Shown: positions 25,414 through 34,078, counted from the stretch's first letter. The stretch is DNA of 64,000 bases from JASHUC01 sp035523875 (GCA_035523875.1 DATKPY010000002.1:186001-250000), one strand, 5' to 3'. Numbers and translations are program-made. Notes: generated from the letters alone by a model not told the origin.

Positions 25414-26244
25414 ATGATCAGGTACCCCGGCTTCAATCCGATCGCATTCTCGATCGGGCCGCTCCATCTCGCCGGTCGCGAGCTCGGGCCGATCGAGGTG
25501 CATTGGTACGGAATCATGTACCTGATCGGATTCGTGGTGGCCTGGTGGCTCGCGCGCCTGCGCGCTGCGCGGCCGGGCTCCACGTGGAAGGGCGTCGACG
25601 TCGATGACTATATCTTCTACGGCATGCTCGGCGTCATCTTGGGCGGACGCATCGGCTACGTGCTGTTCTACGGCCTTGGTTTCTGGGAGCGGGATGCCTG
25701 GTATCCGTTCAAGATCTGGGAAGGGGGCATGTCCTTCCACGGCGGGCTGATCGGCGTGCTGATTGCAATCTCGATCTTCGCCCTGCGCCGCGGCCGGCGC
25801 ATCGCCGATGTGTTCGATTTCACCGCACCGCTCCCGGGCATCGGGATCTTCGCCGGCCGCATCGGCAACTTCATCAACGGCGAGCTGTGGGGGAAGCCCA
25901 CGACGCTCCCGTGGGGGTTCGAGGTGAACGGCGTCGTGCGTCAGCCCTCGCAGCTCTACGAGGCGCTGCTCGAGGGACTGCTCCTCTTCACGGTGCTCTG
26001 GCTCTACACCGCTCGGCCGCGCCCGCGCCTCGCTCCCTCGGGCCTGTTTCTGCTGATCTACGGCTGCGCGCGCTTTCTGGTCGAGTTCGTGCGCGTCCCG
26101 GACGAGCAGATCGGCTATCTCGCGGGCGGCTGGCTCACGATGGGACAGGTGCTCTCGATGCCGATGATTCTGATCGGCGCCGGGCTCATCGTCTTCGCCT
26201 ATCGCCACCCCTCGCCCTCGGGGAATGTCGCCGTCGCCCGATGA
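25414..26244 (+). CDS. lgt: Prolipoprotein diacylglyceryl transferase
   Basis: The 276-residue inner-membrane protein has about seven hydrophobic segments. It transfers a diacylglyceryl group from phosphatidylglycerol to the lipobox Cys of prolipoproteins. Family motifs are the MSFHGGLIG segment, the Lgt signature GRIGNFINGELWG, and RQPSQLYEALLEG. It is followed by thyA with an ATGA overlap, an order (lgt-thyA) conserved in many Gammaproteobacteria. Lipoproteins such as those at 34154 and 54986 would be substrates. Confidence 0.96.
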   Translation: MIRYPGFNPIAFSIGPLHLAGRELGPIEVHWYGIMYLIGFVVAWWLARLRAARPGSTWKGVDVDDYIFYGMLGVILGGRIGYVLFYGLGFWERDAWYPFKIWEGGMSFHGGLIGVLIAISIFALRRGRRIADVFDFTAPLPGIGIFAGRIGNFINGELWGKPTTLPWGFEVNGVVRQPSQLYEALLEGLLLFTVLWLYTARPRPRLAPSGLFLLIYGCARFLVEFVRVPDEQIGYLAGGWLTMGQVLSMPMILIGAGLIVFAYRHPSPSGNVAVAR

Positions 26245-27035
26245 GACAGTATCTGGAGCTCCTGCGGCACATCCGCGAGCGCGGCGCCCGCAAGACCGAC
26301 CGCACCGGAACCGGCACGCTCTCGGTCTTCGGGCCGCAGATGCGCTTCGATCTCGCCGCGGGCTTCCCGCTGGTGACGACCAAGCGGATTCACATGAAGT
26401 CCGTCATCTACGAGCTCCTGTGGTTCCTGCGGGGGGAGACCAACGTCGGCTGGCTCGACGAGCACGGCGTGACCATCTGGGACGAATGGGCGGATGAGCA
26501 CGGCGAGCTCGGACCGATCTACGGGCGGCAGTGGCGCGCCTGGCCGGCACCCGACGGGCGCGCGATCGACCAGATCGCCGCGGCCGTCGCAAGTCTGAAG
26601 CGCGATCCGCATTCGCGGCGGATCCTGGTGAGCGCATGGAACGTGGGGGAACTCGAGCGCATGGCACTCGCCCCGTGCCACGCGCTCTTCCAGCTGTACG
26701 TCGCCGCAGGCGCGCTCTCGCTGCAGCTCTACCAGCGCAGTGCCGATGTGTTCCTCGGAGTGCCATTCAACCTCGCCTCCTATGCGCTGCTCGCGCTCAT
26801 GCTTGCTCAGCAGTGCGATCTCGCGCCCGGCGAGCTCGTCTGGACGGGCGGGGACTGTCATCTCTATCTCAACCATCTCGAGCAGGCCGACGTGCAGCTC
26901 GCGCGCGCTCCCTATCCGCTGCCGCAACTGCATCTGCGCCGGCGCCCGCCGAGCCTGTTCGATTACGCGTACGAGGACTTCGAGCTCGTGAGCTATCGGC
27001 ATCATCCGGCGATCCAGGCGCCGGTCGCGGTCTAG
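26241..27035 (+). CDS. thyA: Thymidylate synthase
   Basis: The 264-residue protein is identical in length to the E. coli enzyme, with the catalytic Cys at the same position (146, in LAPCHALFQ). Folate and nucleotide sites are visible: GTGTLSVFG, FPLVTTKRIH, LLWFLRGETN, YGRQWRAW, DPHSRRILVSAWN, and LYQRSADVFLGVPFNLASYALL. It converts dUMP to dTMP using methylene-tetrahydrofolate. The start overlaps the lgt stop by four bases. Dihydrofolate reductase, which regenerates its cofactor, is encoded 2.5 kb downstream in the same direction. Confidence 0.97.
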   Translation: MRQYLELLRHIRERGARKTDRTGTGTLSVFGPQMRFDLAAGFPLVTTKRIHMKSVIYELLWFLRGETNVGWLDEHGVTIWDEWADEHGELGPIYGRQWRAWPAPDGRAIDQIAAAVASLKRDPHSRRILVSAWNVGELERMALAPCHALFQLYVAAGALSLQLYQRSADVFLGVPFNLASYALLALMLAQQCDLAPGELVWTGGDCHLYLNHLEQADVQLARAPYPLPQLHLRRRPPSLFDYAYEDFELVSYRHHPAIQAPVAV

Positions 27036-27038
27036 TCC

Positions 27039-27659
27039 GTGGCCGCACGCCGCGCTTCCGCCTCCCCGCGCACGGCGCATCCGCGCACCGCTCCGCCCCT
27101 CATCGTGGTGCGGCGCTCGAAGGTGCACGGCAAGGGCGTCTTCGCGCTGCGGGCCATCGCCAAGGGCACGCGCATCGTCGAGTACCTGGGCGATCGGGTC
27201 TCCCACGCGCAGGCCGACCGCCGTTATGCCGACCATGAGGAGACCGACAACCACACGTTCCTTTTCAGCGTGGACCGCGGCCTGGTGATCGACGCCGGCG
27301 TCGGCGGGAACGAAGCGCGCTTCATCAATCACTCCTGCGATCCGAACTGCGAGTCGGTGATCGAGAAGCGGCGCGTGTTCATCGAGGCGATTCGCGCCAT
27401 CGCCCGCGGCGAGGAGCTCTCCTACGATTACCAGATCGGCCGGGAGCGCGGCGATCCGCCGAACGTCGATGAGATCTACGGCTGCCGCTGCGGCGCCGCG
27501 CAATGCCGCGGCACGATGCTCTGGCCCCCGCGGCGCAAGACCCGCGCGGCGCGCAAGAAGGGGGCGGGCGCCGGGAAGGCGCGCACCGCCGCTTCGCAGC
27601 CGAGCACCGCCGCCGCTCGCCGCCGCCTCGCCAAGCGGAGTCGCGCGCGCCGCCGGTGA
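27039..27659 (+). CDS. SET-domain protein-lysine methyltransferase with basic C-terminal tail
   Basis: The 206-residue protein starts at a GTG three bases after thyA. Residues 22-160 form a SET domain: KVHGKGVFA (28-36), RFINHSCDPNC (94-104) for the pseudoknot, ELSYDY (126-131), and a post-SET zinc site CxCx4C (C149, C151, C156), to which Cys104 probably contributes. Such enzymes methylate lysines using SAM. Residues 164-206 are almost entirely Lys, Arg, Ala and Pro/Ser, like histone H1 or bacterial H1-like tails, suggesting contact with nucleic acid. The substrate is unknown. It sits in the lgt-thyA-SET-kup-folA gene string. Confidence 0.88.
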   Translation: MAARRASASPRTAHPRTAPPLIVVRRSKVHGKGVFALRAIAKGTRIVEYLGDRVSHAQADRRYADHEETDNHTFLFSVDRGLVIDAGVGGNEARFINHSCDPNCESVIEKRRVFIEAIRAIARGEELSYDYQIGRERGDPPNVDEIYGCRCGAAQCRGTMLWPPRRKTRAARKKGAGAGKARTAASQPSTAAARRRLAKRSRARRR

Positions 27660-27680
27660 CGGCGGATCGCCCCCAAAGCG

Positions 27681-29555
27681 ATGAGCGTCACGGCGGCGGA
27701 GCAGGGGCTGCGACCGGCGCTCGCCGGCGTGGTCGGTGCCCTCGGCATCGTCTACGGCGACATCGGCACGAGCCCGCTCTACGCGTTCGAGCAGTCGCTC
27801 GAGGCGGCGGACTCGCGCGCGCCCGCCGCGATCCTCGGGGTGGTCTCGCTCATCTTCTGGAGCCTCGCACTGTCGGTCACGATCAAATACGTGGTCGTGA
27901 TGATGCGCGCGGACAACGACGGCGAAGGCGGCATCCTCGCGCTCTTCGCGCTCGCACAGCGGAAGCTGCGCGGATTCGGCTTCTGGCCGCGGCTCGTGGT
28001 CGCCCTGGCGCTCGCGGGCACGGCGCTGTTCTTCTGCGATGCGCTCATCACGCCCGCCATCTCCGTGCTGAGCGCGGTGGAGGGCCTCGAGCTCGTCAAT
28101 CCCGATTTCGCGCGCTCGGTGATCCCCGTCACGATCGTGATCCTGATGGTGCTCTACGGAATTCAGCGCCGCGGCACCGCCCGGGTCGGAAGCGCCTTCG
28201 GGCCGATCATGATCCTCTGGTTCCTGGCGCTCGCCGTCTCGGGCGCGATCGCGATCGCCGGTCGCCCAGAGGTGCTGGTGGCGGTCGATCCGCAGTACGC
28301 GCTTGCGCTGCTCCTCGGGAGCCCGCGCACGGCGCTCGTCATCATCGGGGCGGTATTCCTCGCGATCACCGGGGGCGAGGCGCTCTATGCCGACATGGGC
28401 CATTTCGGCAAGTCGCCGGTACGCACGGCGTGGTTCGGGCTCGTGTGGCCGGCGCTGCTCCTCAACTACTTCGGGCAGGGGGCGCTGCTCCTCGCCTCGA
28501 GCGGCGCGATCAAGCGGCCGATGTATGCACTGGTCGGCCCGCAGATGCTCCCCTTCATGCTGGCGCTCGCGACCGCCGCGACCGTGATCGCCTCGCAGGC
28601 GGTGATCTCGGGGGCGTTCTCCGTCGCTCGCCAGGCGGTGCAGCTCGACATCCTGCCGCGCATGCGCGTGCTGCAAACCTCGGCGCGCGAGCAGGGCCAG
28701 ATCTACGTCCCGGCCGTCAACGCGCTGCAGTTCGTCGCGGTGATCGGCTTCGTGGTGGGCTTTGGCTCCTCGGATGCCTTGGGCGGAGCGTATGGGGCGG
28801 CGGTCGTCGGCACCATGGCGATCACGACGGTGCTCGGAGCGTACGTGGCGGCGACGCAGTGGAGCTGGCCCAAGTGGCGCGTCGCGCTGCTCTTCGCGGT
28901 GCTGCTCGCGATGGATCTCGTGTTCGTGGTCGGCAATCTCACCAAGGTCGAGGCCGGGGGCTGGGTTCCCCTCACCCTCGCGGCGGGGGTGTTCGCGCTC
29001 TTCTCCACCTGGCGCAGCGGCCGGATGGATCTGCGCGCCGCGCTCGCCCAGATGGCCGTCCCGCTCGCTCAGCTTCCGCACCTCGTGAAGGACGCACCGC
29101 GCGTGGCCGGAACGGGCGTATTCCTCGCGAGCCATCCGGGCTTCATCCCCTCGGCGCTGATCCGCAATCTCGAGCACAACCGGGTCGTGCACGAGCGCTG
29201 CCTGATTCTCAACTTCGAGATCATGCGGACGCCGCGGCGCAGCGAAGGGGATCGAGCGCGCATCCGCGAGCTCATGCCCGGCATGATCGCGGTGACGGCC
29301 TACTTCGGCTTCATGGAGACGCCCGATGTGCGCGAAGCGCTGCGCGCCTGCCGCGCGCTCGGTCTACGCGTCTACCTCGAGGACTGCTCGTTCTTCATCG
29401 GTCAGCATGTCGTGATCGCACGTCCGCGTCCGGGCTGGCAGGGCCTCAAGCGACGGCTATTTGCGCGCATGCAGCGCCGCAGCGCGAGCTCCGCCGAATT
29501 CTTCCGCATGCCGGCCCGCGACGTCGTGATCCTCAACACCGTCGTCGAGATCTGA
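27681..29555 (+). CDS. kup: Low-affinity potassium transporter Kup
   Basis: The 624-residue membrane protein has about twelve hydrophobic segments and a soluble C-terminal region. The KUP signature is clear: GIVYGDIGTSPLYAF near the N-terminus, VVMMRADNDGEGGILALFAL, FFCDALITPAISVLSAVEGL, and GGEALYADMGHFGK. It takes up K+ with H+ symport. The stop overlaps the folA start (TGATG). Length matches the family (E. coli 622). Confidence 0.95.
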   Translation: MSVTAAEQGLRPALAGVVGALGIVYGDIGTSPLYAFEQSLEAADSRAPAAILGVVSLIFWSLALSVTIKYVVVMMRADNDGEGGILALFALAQRKLRGFGFWPRLVVALALAGTALFFCDALITPAISVLSAVEGLELVNPDFARSVIPVTIVILMVLYGIQRRGTARVGSAFGPIMILWFLALAVSGAIAIAGRPEVLVAVDPQYALALLLGSPRTALVIIGAVFLAITGGEALYADMGHFGKSPVRTAWFGLVWPALLLNYFGQGALLLASSGAIKRPMYALVGPQMLPFMLALATAATVIASQAVISGAFSVARQAVQLDILPRMRVLQTSAREQGQIYVPAVNALQFVAVIGFVVGFGSSDALGGAYGAAVVGTMAITTVLGAYVAATQWSWPKWRVALLFAVLLAMDLVFVVGNLTKVEAGGWVPLTLAAGVFALFSTWRSGRMDLRAALAQMAVPLAQLPHLVKDAPRVAGTGVFLASHPGFIPSALIRNLEHNRVVHERCLILNFEIMRTPRRSEGDRARIRELMPGMIAVTAYFGFMETPDVREALRACRALGLRVYLEDCSFFIGQHVVIARPRPGWQGLKRRLFARMQRRSASSAEFFRMPARDVVILNTVVEI

Positions 29556-30058
29556 TGTCCGCGGCAGCTCCGCCTTCGCTCTCACTGCTCGTCGCTGTTG
29601 CGGAAAACGGGGTGATCGGGCGCGACAACGCGCTTCCCTGGAGGTTGCCCGATGACCTCAAGCGCTTCAAGGCGCTCACGATGGGCAAGCCGATACTGAT
29701 GGGGCGCAGCACCTTCGAGTCGATCGGCAGGGCTCTGCCCGGGCGCACGAGCCTCGTGCTCACGCGCTCGCCTGCGTGGAGCGCCGCAGGGGTCACGGTC
29801 GTGCACAGCCTCGAGGAGGCGATCGCGCGCGCCGCCGGGGCCGAGGAGCTGCTCGTCATCGGGGGCGCCCAGGTGTACGCGCTCGCGCTGCCGCGCGCCG
29901 CGCGCATCTATCTCACCCGCGTGCATGCGAGCGTGAGCGGGGATACACGGCTCCCGGAGCTCGGGCGCGCCGCGTGGCGCGAGGTGAGCCGCGAGGAGCA
30001 CCCGCCCGATGCGCTTCACGCCCATGCAATGACTTTCAGCGTGCTCGAGCGGGTCTGA
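29555..30058 (+). CDS. folA: Dihydrofolate reductase
   Basis: The 167-residue cytoplasmic enzyme reduces dihydrofolate to tetrahydrofolate with NADPH. Motifs seen are LLVAVAENGVIGRDNALPWRLPDDLKRFKALTMG, ILMGRSTFESIG, LVLTRS, and LVIGGAQVYALAL followed by IYLTRV. The ATG overlaps the kup stop, so it is translationally coupled. It acts together with ThyA, whose reaction produces dihydrofolate. Confidence 0.95.
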   Translation: MSAAAPPSLSLLVAVAENGVIGRDNALPWRLPDDLKRFKALTMGKPILMGRSTFESIGRALPGRTSLVLTRSPAWSAAGVTVVHSLEEAIARAAGAEELLVIGGAQVYALALPRAARIYLTRVHASVSGDTRLPELGRAAWREVSREEHPPDALHAHAMTFSVLERV

Positions 30059-30092
30059 CGGTGCGGCCGGAACCGCCCGCGCGCGGCGCACC

Positions 30093-30109
30093 GCGGCTCT
30101 CACAGCCGC
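30093..30109. terminator. Stem-loop between convergent folA and kmo
   Basis: GCGGCT (30093-30098), five-base loop, AGCCGC (30104-30109). It overlaps the kmo stop and lies 35 bases after folA. A wider GGTGCG/CGCACC pair (30060-30065, 30087-30092) sits next to it. There is no T-run; it is a plausible bidirectional 3'-end structure. Confidence 0.35.
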
Positions 30110-31440
30110 TCCTCGATCAGCCGTCGCGCGAGCTCGTGGTCGAGCGCCGCGGCACCGCCCGCACGCTGATCGAGCAGATCGAGAATCTCCTGCTCGACCA
30201 GGCCGCGCCGCAGCGCCTCCGCGTAGGGAATCTCCGGATGGAACATCACCATCGCGTAGCGCGGTATGAAGCGGTTCGGGAAGCGCCCCTCGAGCTCGCG
30301 CGCCCAGGCCTGCTGGCGCAGGAACTTCGGGTCGAGCACTCGCTCGCGCATCTCCGCGTAATTCTCGACGGCCATGCGGGCGATTGCCGCGGCGTTCACG
30401 CAGCGCGCCGACTCGAATTCGGCGAAGAGCGCCCCCCAATCCTCGTGCCGGTCGATGAGCGCATCGAGCGCCGCGCAGTCCTCGAACGCCGCATTCATGC
30501 CCTGGCCATGAAATGGCACGATCGGGTGGGCCGCATCGCCCACCAGCAGCACGCGGTCGCCGAGGTGCCAGGGGCTCGCATGCACGGTGCCGAGGTGTCC
30601 CTGCGGATGCGCGCGAAACTGCTCGGCGAGATCGGGCACGAGCGCTTCCGCGTCCGGGAACTCGCGCGCGAAGAGCGCGCGCACCGCGCTCTCGTCGCCG
30701 AGCGCGGCAAAGCTCAACGGCCCCGTGCGCGGCAGGAACAGCGTCGCCGTGAAGGTCGCATCCGGATTCGGCAGGGCGATCAGCATGAAGCCGTGCCGCG
30801 GCCATACGTGCAGGGCATGCGGCTCGAGGGCGGGCCGGCCCGCGCGCGGCGGCAGCGCGAGCTCCTTGTAATCATGCTCGAGCGGCTCCTCGCGCACGCG
30901 GATCGCCCCGCGTTGCGCGAGGCCCGTGCGCACCGCGGATCCGGCGCCGTCCGCGGCGATCGTGGGCGCGGCGTCAAGCTCATAGTGCCGGCCCGTGCGT
31001 CGATCGTGCATGGCAAGCGCGGCAGGCTCGCCGCAGATGCCTTCGCAGGCCTGGTCGAACCCGAGCGCCACGCCGGGAAGCCGCGCCGCCTCCTCGATGA
31101 GGAGCCGGTTGAGCGCGGCGCGGCCGACCGAGAAGATCACCTCCTCGTCGCGCTGTCCGTAAGGCAGAAGGTGAGGCGTGCGACCCACCTCGTGGAGCAT
31201 GCGCCCACGCATCGCGATCAGGAGCGGGCGGACCCGCTCCATCACCCCGGCGCGCTCGAGCGCACGAATTCCGCGCGCGGCGAGGGCGAGATTGATCGAG
31301 CGGCCCGCCTCCGGGGCCGCAGCGCGCGGGTCGCTGCGGCGCTCGAAGAGGCGCACCGTGAGGCCGCGGCGCGCGAGGAGAATCGCGAGCAGCGGCCCCG
31401 CGAGTCCGGCGCCGACAATATTGATCGTCGTGCCGCGCAT
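30100..31440 (-). CDS. kmo: Kynurenine 3-monooxygenase
   Basis: The 446-residue FAD enzyme hydroxylates L-kynurenine to 3-hydroxykynurenine with NADPH and O2. The FAD-binding GAGLAG (10-15) follows the first beta strand, RSINLALAARGI (47-58) is the KMO-type substrate-side segment, ADGAGSAVR is the second FAD motif region, and GDAAHPIVPFHGQGMNAAFED (301-321) is the ribityl-binding signature. The length equals that of bacterial KMO. Its ATG overlaps the kynU stop by one base, and it is the last gene of the kynurenine operon. Confidence 0.94.
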   Translation of the reverse strand: MRGTTINIVGAGLAGPLLAILLARRGLTVRLFERRSDPRAAAPEAGRSINLALAARGIRALERAGVMERVRPLLIAMRGRMLHEVGRTPHLLPYGQRDEEVIFSVGRAALNRLLIEEAARLPGVALGFDQACEGICGEPAALAMHDRRTGRHYELDAAPTIAADGAGSAVRTGLAQRGAIRVREEPLEHDYKELALPPRAGRPALEPHALHVWPRHGFMLIALPNPDATFTATLFLPRTGPLSFAALGDESAVRALFAREFPDAEALVPDLAEQFRAHPQGHLGTVHASPWHLGDRVLLVGDAAHPIVPFHGQGMNAAFEDCAALDALIDRHEDWGALFAEFESARCVNAAAIARMAVENYAEMRERVLDPKFLRQQAWARELEGRFPNRFIPRYAMVMFHPEIPYAEALRRGLVEQEILDLLDQRAGGAAALDHELARRLIEERL

Positions 31441-32708
31441 CAGCGCCGTTCACCGAGCGCGCGCTCGAGCGCGCACGCGAACAGCGTCACGTCCTCGAAG
31501 CGGTTGTAAAGCGGCGCTGGGGCGACACGCAGCACGTCGGGCTCGCGGAAATCGCACACGACCCCCTGCGCCTCGAGCCGTGCGAGCACCTGCGGCGCCG
31601 CCGCCGTCCCGATGCGCAGCGAAAGCTGCGCGCCGCGCGCCGTGCGATCCCGCGGCGTGAGGAGCGTGACCGGCAGTGCCGCAAGCAGCTCCTCGAGGTA
31701 GCCCGTGAGCGCGACGGACTTCGCGCGCAGCCGCTCCATACCGGCCGCACGGAAGATCTCGAGCGAAGCGATGAGCGGCGCGCTCGAGAGGATCGGCGGG
31801 TTGCTCACCTGCCAACCCTCCGCGCCCGGGCTCGGCCGATGCTCGGGTCGCATCCGGAAGCGCGTCGCCGGCTCGTGTCCCCACCAGCCCGCAAGGCGCG
31901 GCAGTGCGCCGTGAGCGGCGTGCCGCTCGTGCACGAAGCAACCGCCGATCGCACCGGGGCCGCCGTTTAAGTACTTGTAGCTGCACCAGACGGCGAAGTC
32001 CGCGTCCGCCGCGTGCAGCGCGAGCGGCAGATTGCCGATCGCGTGCGCGAGATCGAAGCCGACGATGCATCCCGCCCGGCGCGCGGCGCGTGCGATGCGC
32101 GTGAGGTCGAAGGCCTGTCCGGTCAAGTACTGCACGCCAGGCCAGAGCATCACGGCGATCTCCGCGCCGCGGCGCTCGAGCGTCGCCTCGATCGCGGATT
32201 CGGTGACGAGGTCGCTGCCGTCCTGGGGCGCAAGCTCGAGCAGCTCGCTCGCCGCATCGTGACCATGCCAGGCAATCTGCGAGACGACCGCGTGCCGATC
32301 GGAGGGAAAAGCACCGGACTCGATGAGGATCTTGGTGCGCCGGCCGCTCGGGCGGTAGAAGCTCGCAAGCATCAGGTGCAGATTGACGGTGAGCGAGTTC
32401 ATCGCGACGACCTCACCGGCGCGCGCGCCCGCGAGCCGCTCGAGCTCGTCGTTCAGGAACTCGTGGTAACGGATCCACGGCCGCCGTGCCCGCTCGTGGC
32501 CGAGCACCGCGAGCCCTCCCCAGTCCTCGAGCTCTTGGGCGATCAGCTGCTCGGCCGCGCGCGGCAGCGGGCCGAGCGAGTGTCCGGCCAGGTAGACGAG
32601 CGGATCGCCGCGCGGACCGCGCGGCAGGACGAACCGCTCCCGCAGCCCCGCGAGCGGGTCGGCCGCATCGCGCGCTCGCGCCTCCTCGAGGCGGCCCTCG
32701 ATGCTCAC
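31440..32708 (-). CDS. kynU: Kynureninase
   Basis: The 422-residue PLP enzyme cleaves 3-hydroxykynurenine to 3-hydroxyanthranilate and alanine (or kynurenine to anthranilate). YLAGHSLGPLP near the N-terminus, SGAFPSDRHAV, FDLAHAIGN (Asp219) and the Schiff-base Lys245 in WCSYKYLNGGPGA are all present. It starts at a GTG overlapping the stop of the upstream cyclase-family gene (GTGA). Position between formamidase candidate and kmo fits the pathway order. Confidence 0.95.
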   Translation of the reverse strand: MSIEGRLEEARARDAADPLAGLRERFVLPRGPRGDPLVYLAGHSLGPLPRAAEQLIAQELEDWGGLAVLGHERARRPWIRYHEFLNDELERLAGARAGEVVAMNSLTVNLHLMLASFYRPSGRRTKILIESGAFPSDRHAVVSQIAWHGHDAASELLELAPQDGSDLVTESAIEATLERRGAEIAVMLWPGVQYLTGQAFDLTRIARAARRAGCIVGFDLAHAIGNLPLALHAADADFAVWCSYKYLNGGPGAIGGCFVHERHAAHGALPRLAGWWGHEPATRFRMRPEHRPSPGAEGWQVSNPPILSSAPLIASLEIFRAAGMERLRAKSVALTGYLEELLAALPVTLLTPRDRTARGAQLSLRIGTAAAPQVLARLEAQGVVCDFREPDVLRVAPAPLYNRFEDVTLFACALERALGERR

Positions 32709-33544
32709 GGCGGCGCGAGCCGGTAGAGGAGCGGGCGGCTCGGAACGGCGTCGCCGCCGAGTGCGGGAACCTGCAGCTCGAGCAGGTAGTCGCCATCGAG
32801 GGCCTCATCGGGCACGAACGCGAGCTCGGTGACGGTGCAATGCGCGCGCGTGGCGAGGCCGAGGCTGCGCGCCGCGGGCGGCAGCCCAAAGAAGATTCGA
32901 TGGCAGGTGAGCCGGCCCTCATCCTGGATCCGATCGATCGAGGGCAGATCCACGATCAGGTGCTCGATGCCGCGCTCGACGAGCCACCCCGCCGCCTCGC
33001 GGCTCAGGTAGGGCGCGAGCTCCGCGCCGTAGTCGCGCGCGCGCTTCGCCGCGGGATTCGGCAGCGTGCGAATCACGAGTGCACGGGCGGCAGCATCGAG
33101 CGCGTGCGCATCCACCTCCGCCAAGCCTGCCGCGAGCGCGCGGCGGGTGACGAGCCGGTCGCCCGCGCGCGGCACCGGATCGCTCCCCTCGGAGGCCGCG
33201 GCCGCGGTGGCGGCGCTCTCCGGCGTGACACTCACGAGCTGCGCCCGCAAGAGGCCGGGCGGGACCACTCGATAGGCATCGAGCGCCTCCTCGGTCAGGT
33301 GCGCGGCGCACTCGGTGTGGGTGCCGTCGCAATGGGGGGTGAACGCGTAGGTGCTGCAGTTGCAGCTCGCGCCCGCACTCACGCTGCCGGTGAATCCGTC
33401 GACCGCAAGCGCACGAGCGGCGGGTGGTGGTGCGCCGAAGAGCCGGGGTCCGCCGCCCGTGAAATCCACCGCGATCGCGAGGCTCACCGGGCATGCGAGA
33501 TCGACCACCGCCTCCGCGGCACCCGCGCCCACGCGGACCTTCAA
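32705..33544 (-). CDS. Cyclase-family metal hydrolase, probable kynurenine formamidase
   Basis: The protein has 279 residues from a TTG that overlaps the nbaC stop (TTGA); a GTG four codons later is an alternative. The cyclase/KynB family (PF04199) uses an HxGxHxD-type metal site. Here the matching segment is H71-C-D-G-T-H76-T-E78 followed by AAH, with one extra residue and Glu in place of Asp. HLIVDLPSIDRIQDEG and CHRIFFGLP near the C-terminus agree with a divergent cyclase branch. Operon position among nbaC, kynU and kmo implies hydrolysis of N-formylkynurenine, but this is inference. Confidence 0.75.
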   Translation of the reverse strand: MKVRVGAGAAEAVVDLACPVSLAIAVDFTGGGPRLFGAPPPAARALAVDGFTGSVSAGASCNCSTYAFTPHCDGTHTECAAHLTEEALDAYRVVPPGLLRAQLVSVTPESAATAAAASEGSDPVPRAGDRLVTRRALAAGLAEVDAHALDAAARALVIRTLPNPAAKRARDYGAELAPYLSREAAGWLVERGIEHLIVDLPSIDRIQDEGRLTCHRIFFGLPPAARSLGLATRAHCTVTELAFVPDEALDGDYLLELQVPALGGDAVPSRPLLYRLAPP

Positions 33545-34062
33545 GCGGGGCGCTCCATCACGGCGCCGCAGTGGGCGCACGTGCGCTGCTCGCGGCTCGC
33601 ATAGAAGCGCTCGAAGACCGGCGGAAACTGGGTCTCGATGTCCGTGAGCGCAAAGAACTCCTCGTAGAGCAGATGGCCGCAGCGCTCGCAGTACCACTGC
33701 AGCCCGTCGAGCTCGCCGGGGCGTCGATCGCGCTCGATCACGAGGCCGACGGTGTCGGGGAAGCGCTGCGGGGAGTGTGGCACGCGCGCCGGTAGCAGAA
33801 ATATGTCACCCTCGCGAATCGGCACGTCGACCCGGTGGCCGCCCTGAACCGTCCTGAGCAGCATGTCGCCCTCGACCTGATAGAAGAACTCCTCGCCCGG
33901 GTCGACGTGAAAATCGCGCCGCGAATTCGGGCCGCCCACCACCTGAACGATGAACTCGCTGTCCCTGAATACGCGCCGGTTGCCGACCGGGGGCTTCAGC
34001 AAGTGGCGGTTCTCCTCGATCCAGCGGCGGAAGTTGAGCGGATGACGCGTCGGTGTCTGCAT
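33541..34062 (-). CDS. nbaC: 3-hydroxyanthranilate 3,4-dioxygenase
   Basis: The protein has 173 residues from the ATG at 34062. It opens the ring of 3-hydroxyanthranilate to aminocarboxymuconate semialdehyde, the precursor of quinolinate. The Fe(II) cupin site is visible as His52, Glu58 (FHVDPGEEFFYQ) and His96 (VPHSPQRF). A C-terminal rubredoxin-like metal site has Cys125, Cys128, Cys162 and Cys165, typical of the bacterial enzyme. It is first in the operon, divergent from a lipoprotein gene across a 91-base gap. Confidence 0.95.
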   Translation of the reverse strand: MQTPTRHPLNFRRWIEENRHLLKPPVGNRRVFRDSEFIVQVVGGPNSRRDFHVDPGEEFFYQVEGDMLLRTVQGGHRVDVPIREGDIFLLPARVPHSPQRFPDTVGLVIERDRRPGELDGLQWYCERCGHLLYEEFFALTDIETQFPPVFERFYASREQRTCAHCGAVMERPA

Positions 34063-34078
34063 ACGGGTGTGCCGCAGT

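Noticed and set aside
26199..29192. Open frame of 997 codons on the - strand opposite thyA, SET and kup.
   Set aside because: The translation is a charged low-complexity string (Arg, His, Glu, Asp), and it spans three well-supported genes on the + strand.
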